Shown: piece by piece, positions 1 through 9,511 of the stretch | Layout: each line of letters opens with the position of its first letter | Numbering within the stretch: position 1 is the stretch's first letter | Assembly (NCBI GenBank): GCA_039583875.1 | Contig: CM077158.1 | Span: forward strand, 126,437,221-126,501,220 | Direction of reading: 5' to 3' | DNA length: 64,000 nt | DNA from: Platanthera guangdongensis | Lineage: Eukaryota; Streptophyta; Magnoliopsida; Asparagales; Orchidaceae | Program-made: the position numbers and the translations under genes | Notes under the pieces: model-generated | The model's input: only the letters and a program-made list of their open reading frames with translations | Told to the model about the DNA's origin: nothing | Databases searched by the model: none

Positions 1-1998
1 ATTGAAAAGCCATTCCCTAGGTTGTTCTTAACAACTTTAAGGGTTGGAATGTCATTCCCAATCAACAGTATGTCATCTACATACAATATCAGGAAGACAA
101 CAATGCTCCCACTGATTCGCTTGTAAACACAAGGCTCATCTTCATTCTTGATGAAACCAAACTCTTTGATTTTCTCATCAAAACGAAGATTCCAACTTCG
201 AGAGGCCTGTTTCAGTCCATAAATGGACCTATTCAGCTTGCATATTTTAGTGGCTTCATCTGGGGATACAAAACCCTCGGGTTGTGTCATATACACTTCC
301 TCAAGGATGTTTCCATTAAGGAAAGCCATTTTGACATTCATCTGCCAGATCTCGTAGTCATAATACGCAGCAATAGCAAGCAATATCCTAATGGACTTTA
401 CCATGGCAACAGGGGAAAAGGTCTCATCATAGTCAATACCATGAATTTGCTTGAAACCCTTAGCCACCAGTCGCCCTTTGAATGTCTGTACATTCCCATC
501 CATGTCGGTCTTCTTCTTGAAGACCCACTTGCACCCTATGTGTCGTACCCCTTCAGGTGGTTCCACCAAGTTCCAAACTTGGTTTGCATACATGGAGTCC
601 ATTTCGTATTTCATAGCCTCAAGCCATTTGTCGGAGTCCGGTCCATTCATAGCCTCTTGGTAGGTTGCTGGTTCATCATCATGATCCATAAGCAACACGT
701 TACCTATTTGAGACATGAGAAATCCATATCTCTCAGGCTCAAATCTCGATCTACCAGATCTACGTAGGAGTTGTGTTCCCTGAGCAGGTTCTCTAGCTAC
801 AACATCTTGTAGTCCTGTCTCAGAATCCAATTCTGGTTCATTCACTACATGTGGTTCTTGAACTTCTTCAAGCTCTACCTTTTCAGTCTTTCTTGATAAG
901 AACTCTTTCTCCAAGAAGACACCAGTCCTTGCGACAAACACTTTGCCCTCAGACGGTAGGTAAAAGTAATACCCTTTTGTTTCCTTAGGATATCCCACCA
1001 GATAACATTTATCCGATTTAGGTTCCAGCTTGTTAGGCATTTGACGTCTCACGTATGCCTCACAGCCCCAAATTTTAATGAACGACATACTAGGACGCTT
1101 CCGAGTCCATATCTCATATGGTGTCTTCAGAACCGTTTTCGTTGGAGCGCGATTCAATGTCATTGCAGCAGTCTCTAAAGCAAAACCCCAAAAGGAAACA
1201 GGCAAGTCTGCATGACTCATCATCGAACGTACCATGTCTAACAGAGTACGATTTCTCCTCTCAGACACACCATTATGTTGTGGTGTTCTAGGTGGAGTGA
1301 GTTGTGATACAATACCACACTCTTTCAGATGATCACGGAACTCATGACTCAGGTATTCGCCACCTCGATCAGATCGGAGTGCTTTAACCCTTTTACCCAA
1401 CTGGTTTTCTACTTCATTCTTGAACTCTTTGAACTTTTCAAAGGTCTCGGATTTGCACTTCATAAGATACACATATCCGTATCTACTGAAATCATCAGTA
1501 AATGTAACAAAGTAGAAATACCCACCTCTAGCCATGGAACTCATGGGTCCGCATACATCACTATGTACAATACCCAAGAGATCCTCAGCCCTCTCAGTAT
1601 AACCAGTGAAAGGAGCTTTAGTCATCTTGCCTAACAAACAAGACTCGCATCGCTCAAATGATTCATAATCAAATGAGTCCAAAAGTCCATCTCTATGGAG
1701 CTTGGATATGCGCTTCTCGTTGATATGGCCCAAACGACAATGCCAGAGATACGTAGGGTTTGAGTCATTTGTCCTTAGTCTTTTATTGTTTTCTACATTA
1801 CAGATCAGATGGTCCAAGTTCAAAACATAAAGATCATTAAACAATTGGGCTACAGCATGACAAACATCATTCTTAAATATAGAACAACAATTATTCTTAA
1901 TTATAAAAGAAAATCCAATCATGTCCAAACACGAAATAGATATAATGTTTCTAGTTATGGCCGGAATGAAATAACAATTATCAAGTTCTATTACAAGA
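1..1998 (-). pseudogene. Copia-1 pol: integrase and reverse transcriptase part
   Basis: Read on the minus strand from 1998 to 1, this is open to the window edge. In order it carries the end of the protease region, the integrase zinc-binding region (LGHINEKR then CESC, about 1770-1640), the integrase core (HSDVCGPM near 1560, LRSDRGGEY near 1370, NGVSERRNRT near 1250), the linker, and RT (GCKWVFKKK near 545, YVDDI near 80). The first RT catalytic motif, normally QMDVK, reads QMNVK near 320-335, so the metal-binding aspartate is replaced by asparagine and this copy should be catalytically dead. The gene is also cut at 1998 by the Athila insertion. RNase H lies outside the window. Confidence 0.85.
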
Positions 1999-3090
1999 TG
2001 ATTGTTTCTTAGATATCTGCAAGGAGAGAGAATACCAAACTAACAATTCATCAAGGCAAGTATACCTATCGAAATGCAGCTAGGGGACACAAGTGTCGTA
2101 TTGAAATCCGAGAACAGTTGAGTAAGCTTACTCACACGAAATCTATTATTTTATCAACGGAAAAATAAGGTTTTCTTAAGCTAAATGTACTAAAGGAAGA
2201 GAACTACTTGCATGAAAAGATAAAGAGAGCTAAAAGAGCGATTAACTTAAACTTAGTAACGATGAAGGGAAAATGCACTCGATCAGAAATCACCTCGGCA
2301 AGAGTGGTTAGAAAAATACGATAAATAAACCTAAGCTAATTAGGGTAAAGGTCCTTGACCGTGGAGGTTCCAAGAATATTGACACTCTTCTCTCGAAGGC
2401 CGTGCCTAACTGAGTTTAGGAAGGTCCGACCGACTCTCGCCTAAATCGGAGGCCTAAAACTCGCTTTACGCGGTGAACCCCTCTATTGGATTTTACTCCA
2501 ATCCGGGAGATTTGAACGTCTGCCTCTCTCGAGGGGTGCGAACAACTCCCTTTACTCTTGAGTGCTCATTTCAAACTTTCGGCCTCTCGGCTAGCCCAGA
2601 ATGAAAGCAAAGGTGGAGAGTATATGTCGATAATATACCTCCAACCCGTGATAAATCAAGAGTAATTCAAAGCTAAACCCTAAAAAGAAAAGGTAAGATT
2701 CAAAGCATCATAACCTAATCACTCGAACCTCAGATCATTAAGATCGAGTACATGGAGGATTAGTTAATCATGGTGAGGTGGAAGAGGGGGGATGAGTAGA
2801 AGAAATATACTGAAAATGGAGCAGAAACGTAAAAGAAAACATCAATTTTTATTAATAGAAACAGGGATCTTACAAAATGAAAACCAGCGATTACAAGTGC
2901 ATGGAAAGGAAACTACACTATCATTAGCATCATACTACAGAAATAAGCTAGGAGCTAATACAGGGAAAGCATAAAGCTAGAGCTACGAACTAAAAATGGA
3001 AAGACATGCTTAAAAAGTTCAGAAATACAAAGGACAGAACCTCCCCTCTCAAAGCGAAAAGTTGTCCTAAAACCCCTGGAGTTGGGCTCT

Positions 3091-3098
3091 ATTTATAA
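3091..3098 (-). promoter_or_regulatory. TATA box of the Athila 3' LTR
   Basis: The minus strand reads TATAAATAGAGCCC, starting about 15 bp after the end of the ACGCCC array. The matching site in the other LTR is at about 16608-16615. Start of transcription is inferred. Confidence 0.65.
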
Positions 3099-3111
3099 AA
3101 TTTTTCGGGTC

Positions 3112-3601
3112 GGGTCACGCCCCCCTGTCACGCCCTGGTCGGGCGTGACCCTGGGGCGTGACACATTCGGCGCGACTTTTTCGGGCAGGAATTGAATTCT
3201 GACGGAGTTGTTGCGGTACACGCCCACAGGTCACGCCCTGGTAGGGCGTGACCCTGGGGCGTGTTCTTTGCGGCGTGACTTTGGGAGCTGAAATTGAATG
3301 CTGGAGGTGACGGGCGGAATTGCTGAAGTACACGCCCATATGTCACGCCCGGGTTAGGCGTGACCCTGGGGCGTGACACTTTCGGTGCGGCGGTGGAGCG
3401 GGAAAGACGAGCGCGCTGCGGCGATTTCTCGGAACCTGGGGACACGCCTATAGTACACGCCCGTGTCGGGTCTGTCACGGGCGTGACCGAGGGCGTGTAC
3501 ACTAAGTTTCCACGGAATGCAGTTTCGGACCAATTGCTTCATTCCTCTGGTTTACACGCCCTAGGTACACGCCCTGGTAGGGCGTGACCTTGGGCGTGTC
3601 A
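3112..3601 (-). repeat. Palindromic ACGCCC/GGGCGT array, Athila 3' LTR
   Basis: Repeated inverted pairs such as GTCACGCCC, a 5-base loop, then GGGCGTGAC, followed by CTGGGGCGTGAC and ACACGCCC variants, separated by 40-70 bp of unique sequence. Open frames across it (up to 124 codons) encode only the repeat and are not genes. The array lies directly upstream of the TATA box in element orientation. Confidence 0.88.
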
Positions 3602-3765
3602 CAGCAAAATTCGGCTGAAAGCTGTGAAAACCTGCAAAAAGCAGAAAAAATGCATTAGCGACAAAAATATATACAAAGGGGAATCAAAACAAGTACTTTA
3701 CAAGACATGATTGTCTTTAAAACCCCGAAAATATCCTAATAAAAATGTCTGCAAACGTATTATCA

Positions 3766-3780
3766 AATTCCCCCAAGCTT
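3766..3780 (-). other. Athila polypurine tract
   Basis: The minus strand reads AAGCTTGGGGGAATT, directly followed by the LTR start TGATAATACG. It primes plus-strand DNA synthesis and fixes element orientation. Confidence 0.88.
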
Positions 3781-5612
3781 AAGTTTTGCTTGTCCCCAAG
3801 CAAAGATATAAAGACAAGCTAATCATAAAAAGTGACTAATTCAAAAGGTTTTAATCATACTCACACAAGTACTATGCGAAATTCTAGGTAGGGAGAATGT
3901 AAAACGTAAATCTAAAACAATTATTTAGGTATGGTATAACTTTTATAAACTTTACTTAATAAAAATAAATCATCCAGAATTTTGACGAAATTCTTTAAAT
4001 AGATTTGAGCAAGGTAATGAAAATGAAAAGAACGTATTGAGTTATTACTAGATCGAAGCAACACATTATAATTATATCAATTAAATAACAAAAATCTAAG
4101 TTTAAATCCAAAACTAAAACTGATTTACTTTTCTTCTTTTCTTAGTTGTTAAATAAAATTAAAAAAAGGGCGTGAATCAAAAGGAATTAATAGGACCGAA
4201 ACGTTTGGTTTAGGAATATGAATAGGAGTGGAATTCAAATATAAACATGGAGGCTTAAAAATCACACTAAACCAAAACAACGAGTTTCAAAAAAAAATAA
4301 ATTTATTTTAAACAAAATATGTATAAATAAATTTATTTTTTTTCTCTTTATGATTATTTATCTCTTTTTTTACTATTATTTTCATTCATTTTTTTTTTCA
4401 ATTTATTGCTTTTGAGTACACCTTTTTCAACAATATCTCCACAGATAAGACAAAATTTCCTATCAAACAAAATTAGCGTGATTAGATAGGTAGGAATTTG
4501 GGCTTTGGTGAAAATGAAATGGTGTGTGGAGTTTATCAAATGAATTTGGAAAAAAGGCTCAAAAGCGGCTAACTAGTGGTAAAAGAGTTTAGGTTGGCAA
4601 GAAAGCTCAAACGTAAACAAAAATGGCCTAAATCATTTTCACGCGTTTTTTTTAAATTTATTTAAAACATAGAGTCGATAAATTTCAAAAAGCAAGTTCG
4701 AGATAATAAAAGAAGATTGATGAAATTATCTTGAAAATAAAAATAATATGTCACTTGGATCATTCATATCTACTACGTTCTTCAAAATATGTTCTTACAA
4801 AAATCATCTAAAGACGAAAAGGAAAATAGTGGATGATAAATTTTTAAAGAAAGTAAAGAAAATAAAGAACGGAAAACCATAATAGAAATGCACGGTTTAG
4901 AGAAATATTTTACCTTAACATGCTACCGTGAATTAGAAACACAGTATGGCCAACATTTTACTTGTGAAATATGATTAAAAAGAATTATTAGAAAAATTAT
5001 AATTAACTACGTTGTTTATAAAGAAGTTTGAGAAAAACAAAACATAAACATGGGGTACTTATTGAAATACCAAAATGCAGCTATATATATATAATAATGT
5101 TTTTGAAATTTTTAAAAATTTTGGATTTTTTTGGGATATTTACAAAACAAAAAGAAAACAAAAAGAAGGAGGAAGTCCTCCCCCAAGCTTAAAATCTACA
5201 TTGTCCGCAATGGAGAAGGAGGTCGGAGAACGAGAGAAAAGTAAAGTACAGAAATAAAAGACAGAATTGAAAAGCAGGTACTTCCTCGGTTTTATTTTGC
5301 AAGGCAAGTTGAGTGATACCGCTCCTCCATGCCTGTGCTGTGGATCTTCATGAAACGTCGTCCGGCGGACTTTGGCATGGAAGCAGAACCATTGGAGCAG
5401 GCGATCGCAGAAGTTTCAGCTTGCCGGAGCCAGTCGGGGCAAAAAGTGTAAAAGAAAGAAAACAGAAAAAGATAACTTGGGTTGCCTCCCAAGAGCGCCC
5501 TTTGTTTAAAGCGTCGTTTGAGCTCGACGCATCAAAATAAGATTGTCCCAAATATTGTTTTAAAAATAAGTTCGAATAAATGTCAAAGTTTGTGAGTAAA
5601 ATAATGTTCAGA
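3781..5612 (-). other. Athila non-coding tail between pol and the 3' LTR
   Basis: About 1.8 kb, very AT-rich from 3800 to 5150, with homopolymer T and A runs. No envelope-like frame was found. At 5177-5190 the minus strand repeats the purine tract (AAGCTTGGGGGAGG), a possible second polypurine tract. At 5480-5535 lies a block around GGGAGGCAACCCAAG, which I recall as a common sequence after pol in Athila and Tat elements. Confidence 0.7.
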
Positions 5613-5695
5613 TTAATCAAATGTCAGGACCGGAAAGATAGAGTTAACAGGGTTGAGACTGACATCATCACAGAAATACAGTTTAAGATGCTGAC
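5613..5695 (-). pseudogene. Athila pol C-terminal tail, cut off by SIRE-1
   Basis: Reading on from GTFKVNGQ at 9512 and dropping one copy of the CTGAC duplication gives an open tail ending FPVLTFD and a stop at 5613-5615. This supports both the insertion model and the placement of the pol end. Confidence 0.82.
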
Positions 5696-6960
5696 CAATA
5701 GGTTCCCAAATCTGGGTAATCCACTCTTCTACCACCCTGGTAGGAATCCACTTCAGGAAGGAGTTGATCAGGTGTCCTATCACCACAAGATCTGCTTCAG
5801 GTAGATCTAGAAACCCTTCAGGCTTTTGATCAGGTGCCTAAAAACCAATAGGTTTTTGATCAGGTGCCCTATCACCAAGGAGTTCACTTTTGAAGGGAGT
5901 AATAACACTGTACAGAGGTGGGGATGAGAGAGTGATGACAGTCTTCTCTTTCTCAAACAACTGAGAAGACTATGTGGATTGATGGATGTTGTCAAAGCTC
6001 CCCCTGAGATGTAGAATAGTTCAGGAGTGGAAGCTTTGCTTCAGGGTGTAGGCCTTCAACTAGATGAAAATCTCCAGTAATCTCTGTAGACAAATCTGAA
6101 TATGTTGTCTCTTGAAAGCTTTTTCTCTCTCTGTCTCTTGTTGTTATTTCTGAGCCTCTCTGCTATATATCTTTTCTATCTTGCTATGACTTTTATCTTC
6201 TGTATAAAATGTATATATGTATCCACTGGGCTGAGGAAGGTCATTTGAATTCTTGTCTGATGCGGCAGAGATATTTTCAAGAAAAGAAATTGTCTTGGAA
6301 AGGTAACTGACAATAAACCTCTGAATTGATTCATATTTAATGCAGCCTCCCAACGGCTATATTCATAAGAATATTTAGCATTAAATATATTAGCTGTAAA
6401 TTCCTTTACTTAAGCCTTGAATAACTCTAGCCAGCTTTCTCCAATAACTGCATAGGAAATCACCAAAATTTAATCTAAAAAGCTTCTCCAATCTGCGTTC
6501 GACTATAGTTGAACTCCGTTCGACTATCGTTGAACTCCGTTCGACTATAGTTGACCTGCATCTGAGTTATCTGTTCTCTTAGAGCTGAACACAGAAATAG
6601 TTGAACTCCGTTCGACTATAGTTGAACTCCGTTCGACTATCTCTGGACTGCAATAGTTGAACTCCGTTCGACTATCTCTGGACTGCAATAGTTGAACTCC
6701 ATTCGACTATCTCTGGACTGCAATAGTTGAACTCCGTTCGACTATTTCTGGACTGCAATAGTTGAACTCCGTTCGACTATTTTTGAGAGCTAAAATTTCT
6801 GAACTTCAAAATTGATTTTCTCTGGAATTCTTGTGTACTTCTTCTGGGATTCTTTCTGAGGAATACTTGGAGAGCCCTATGACCCTTAGACTATACATTT
6901 TGGGTCAAACTAATCAGCCTAATAGTGATCTTTGCCCAAATCCAAACTGGGGTTCCAACA
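5696..6960 (-). repeat. SIRE-1 3' LTR, outer about 121 bp missing
   Basis: 1,265 bp, aligning to 8252-9511 of the other copy but lacking the counterpart of about 8126-8251, the terminal U5 part that abuts the primer site in the 5' copy. The break lies directly against the CTGAC target copy. It contains the GTTCGAC array (6494-6780) and TATA-like sequence on the minus strand (about 6165-6175, GATATATAGC). Confidence 0.87.
6494..6780 (-). repeat. Inverted-repeat array GTTGAAC-tcc-GTTCGAC, SIRE-1 3' LTR
   Basis: Units of arm ATAGTTGAAC, loop tcc, arm GTTCGACTAT (one mismatch in the hairpin), repeated with spacers such as CTCTGGACTGCA. Copy at 9046-9331. Upstream of the TATA-like sequence in element orientation. 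Confidence 0.9.
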
Positions 6961-6975
6961 ATCTCCCCCTATTTG
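6961..6975 (-). other. SIRE-1 polypurine tract
   Basis: The minus strand reads AATAGGGGGAGAT directly before the LTR start TGTTGG, the same as in SIRE-2 and SIRE-3. Confidence 0.85.
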
Positions 6976-7072
6976 GGTAAAGACACTATTTACATAAAGG
7001 TAAAATAAAATATAAAATAAAGAAATTATCTGCCTGAATTAGAAATGATTTTGGCAGAATTACAAGTAAAAT

Positions 7073-8016
7073 TCAAAAACAAATAGAAACTGCTTTCATC
7101 CCTTTGCAGTTGGAATTCACAATCTCCCCCTGAAAGTTTGTCCTTGTCATAGCTCTGGATAGGGTTTCCATGCCTTTTCCTGCAAAGAAAAGGTTAAGGT
7201 TCTGGACCCAGATTACCTTGGGTCCTGGTTCTCTTTTATAATAGTCAGAAATAAGAGAATATTCAGGAAGATTGTTTGTTTGATTAAAGTTTTTGTCCTG
7301 AAATTCTGCGTTCGACGATTTTGAGTGAGTTCGTCGAGCAGAGTTCGACGAGCTGAAATGACTTCGTCGATCACACAATCTAATCCAGTTAAAGATAAAT
7401 TCTCTATTCAGAGATCGTCGAGCGCCGTTCGACGAATTGAGTTGATTTCGTCGAGCTCCGTTCGACGAATTATGTTGAACAGAAATTTTGTTGAGATTTT
7501 CAAATATTTCTGGTGTAAAATCAAGGGTAGTTATTACCAGTTCTTCTTCTGATTCTGCTTCAGAGTCTGATTCTTCTTTAGAAGTGCTACAAGAGGCATT
7601 GATGGCCATGAGGCAGAACTCTCTTGCTTTTAATTCTTCTTCATCTACAGATGTGCTGGGTGAATCATCAAATATACACCTGTTGTCAGCTTCTAGATTG
7701 CTTTCTTTAGCTGATCCTGCAGCCATTACTGTGAGTGTGTCCCACATTTCTTTTGCAGATGAACATTCAGCAATATCTTCAAAAATGTCATCAGACATTG
7801 ATTGTGCTAGAATTTTCATTGCTTGTGCATCAGCCATCTTAAGCTGTTTTTGAGCTTCTGTAGCTGCAGATGGTGTAAAGGGACCTGACAAAATAGAATT
7901 ATAAATGGCTTCATCAATAGAGTTCATAAAAGCCTAATCCTTGCCTTCCATAGTGCAAGCTTGTCCAGATTGCACTTAGGAGGTCCAGTGCTTGACCATT
8001 CTTCATTTTGTGCCAT
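7073..8016 (-). pseudogene. SIRE-1 gag, internally deleted
   Basis: The original ATG is at 8016-8014 (MAQNEEW). A one-base frameshift near 7928 breaks the frame, and an ATG at 7927 opens the following 284 codons (MNSIDEAIYNS). Compared with SIRE-2 gag it lacks two blocks: most of the region after AAGSAKE, including the CCHC knuckle, and most of the coiled-coil part after FTPEIFENL. It keeps the acidic FCLMAINAS region and a translated inverted-repeat array (SSNGARR units, DNA 7308-7470). Whether the short product does anything is unknown. Confidence 0.82.
7308..7470 (-). repeat. Inverted-repeat array within SIRE-1 gag (TCGTCGA / TTCGACGA)
   Basis: Arms TTCGTCGAGC and GTTCGACGAA alternate inside the gag frame and give SSNGARR-like repeats. 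This core differs from the array in the element's own LTRs (GTTCGACTAT) but matches SIRE-2's type. Confidence 0.82.
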
Positions 8017-8112
8017 GAAAAACTCTTAAGAACAATAAGATCTATCAAGGATCTTTTGATTCAGGTGTTAGCCTGTACAACCACCAAGGTGTGGTATGTT
8101 TAACCAACCTCC

Positions 8113-8123
8113 CTCTGATACCA
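8113..8123 (-). other. SIRE-1 primer-binding site, initiator-Met tRNA type
   Basis: The minus strand reads TGGTATCAGAG, two bases inside the 5' LTR, as in SIRE-2, -3 and -4. Confidence 0.93.
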
Positions 8124-8125
8124 AT

Positions 8126-9511
8126 TGAAAGTGAAGTGATAGATCTGATATGCTTAAGAGTTTTTAGAAAATAAAATGCAAAATACAATTCACAGCACAT
8201 AAGGAAGAAAACAGAGCAAGCAAGCCAGACGACACAAGGAAATTTATAGTGGTTCCCCAAATCTGGGTAATCCACTCTTCTACCACCCTGGTAGGAATCC
8301 ACTTCAGGAAGGAGTTGATCAGGTGTCCTATCACCACAAGATCTGCTTCAGGTAGATCTAGAAACCCTTCAGGCTTTTGATCAGGTGCCTAAAAACCAAT
8401 AGGTTTTTGATCAGGTGCCCTATCACCAAGGAGTTCACTTTTGAAGGGAGTAATAACCCTGTACAGAGGTGGGGATGAGAGAGTGATGACAGTCTTCTCT
8501 TTCTCAAACAACTGAGAAGACTATGTGGATTGATGGATGTTGTCAAAGCTCCCCCTGAGATGTAGAATAGTTCAGGAGTGGAAGCTTTGCTTCAGGGTGT
8601 AGGCCTTCAACTATATGAAAATCTCCAGTAATCTCTGTAGACAAATCTGAATATGTTGTCTCTTGAAAGCTTTTTCTCTCTCTGTCTCTTGTTGTTATTT
8701 CTGAGCCTCTCTGCTATATATCTTTTCTATCTTGCTATGACTTTTATCTTCTGTATAAAATATATATATGTATCCACTGGGCTGAGGAAGGTCATTTGAA
8801 TTCTTGTCTGATGCGGCAGAGACATTTTCAAGAAAAGAAATTGTCTTGGAAAGGTAACTGACAATAAACCTCTGAATTGATTCATATTTAATGCAGCCTC
8901 CCAACGGCTATATTCATAAGAATATTTAGCATTAAATATATTAGCTGTAAATTCCTTTACTTAAGCCTTGAATAACTCTAGCCAGCTTTCTCCAATAACT
9001 GCATAGGAAATCACCAAAATTTAATCTAAAAAGCTTCTCCAATCTGCGTTCGACTATAGTTGAACTCCGTTCGACTATCGTTGAACTCCGTTCGACTATA
9101 GTTGACCTGCATCTGTGTTATCTGTTCTCTTAGAGCTGAACACAGAAATAGTTGAACTCCGTTCGACTATAGTTGAACTCCGTTCGACTATCTCTGGACT
9201 GCAATAGTTGAACTCCGTTCGACTATCTCTGGACTGCAATAGTTGAACTCCATTCGACTATCTCTGGACTGCAATAGTTGAACTCCGTTCGACTATTTCT
9301 GGACTGCAATAGTTGAACTCCGTTCGACTATTTTTGAGAGCTAAAATTTCTGAACTTCAAAATTGATTTTCTCTGGAATTCTTGTGTACTTCTTCTGGGA
9401 TTCTTTCTGAGGAATACTTGGAGAGCCCTATGACCCTTAGACTATACATTTTGGGTCAAACTAATCAGCCTAATAGTGATCTTTGCCCAAATCCAAACTG
9501 GGGTTCCAACA
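8126..9511 (-). repeat. SIRE-1 5' LTR, full length
   Basis: 1,386 bp; on the plus strand TGAAAGTG to GGGTTCCAACA. U5 (8230-8310) contains the block GGGGAACCACTATAAAT and a CCAGGGTGGTAGAAG phrase that also occur in SIRE-2 U5. Array at 9046-9331. Confidence 0.93.
9046..9331 (-). repeat. Inverted-repeat array, SIRE-1 5' LTR
   Basis: Copy of 6494-6780, with the same ATAGTTGAAC / GTTCGACTAT arms and almost no changes. Confidence 0.9.

Larger units (their letters stand above)
1999..3765 (-). repeat. Athila 3' LTR
   Basis: 1,767 bp; on the plus strand it starts TGATTG and ends ATTATCA. It is nearly identical to 15515-17283, differing at scattered single bases. It contains a palindromic ACGCCC array (3112-3601) and a TATA box (3091-3098). 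The polypurine tract at 3766 marks this as the 3' copy. Confidence 0.95.
5696..9511 (-). mobile_element. SIRE-1: gag-only, non-autonomous SIRE-type copia element
   Basis: Two LTRs (5696-6960 and 8126-9511) flank only 1,165 bp, consisting of a polypurine tract, a shrunken gag and a primer site. No protease, integrase, RT or ORF3 remains. A perfect CTGAC duplication (5691-5695 and 9512-9516) frames it inside Athila pol. The few LTR differences I noticed in the shared part point to a young insertion. The plan resembles the plant TR-GAG class, moved by enzymes of relatives such as SIRE-2. The 3' LTR lacks about 121 bp at its outer end. Confidence 0.9.

Noticed and set aside
3115..3587. Open frames up to 124 codons in the Athila LTR, and their copies at 16632-17104
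   Set aside because: They overlap on both strands and translate the GC-rich repeat. No domain or codon signal.
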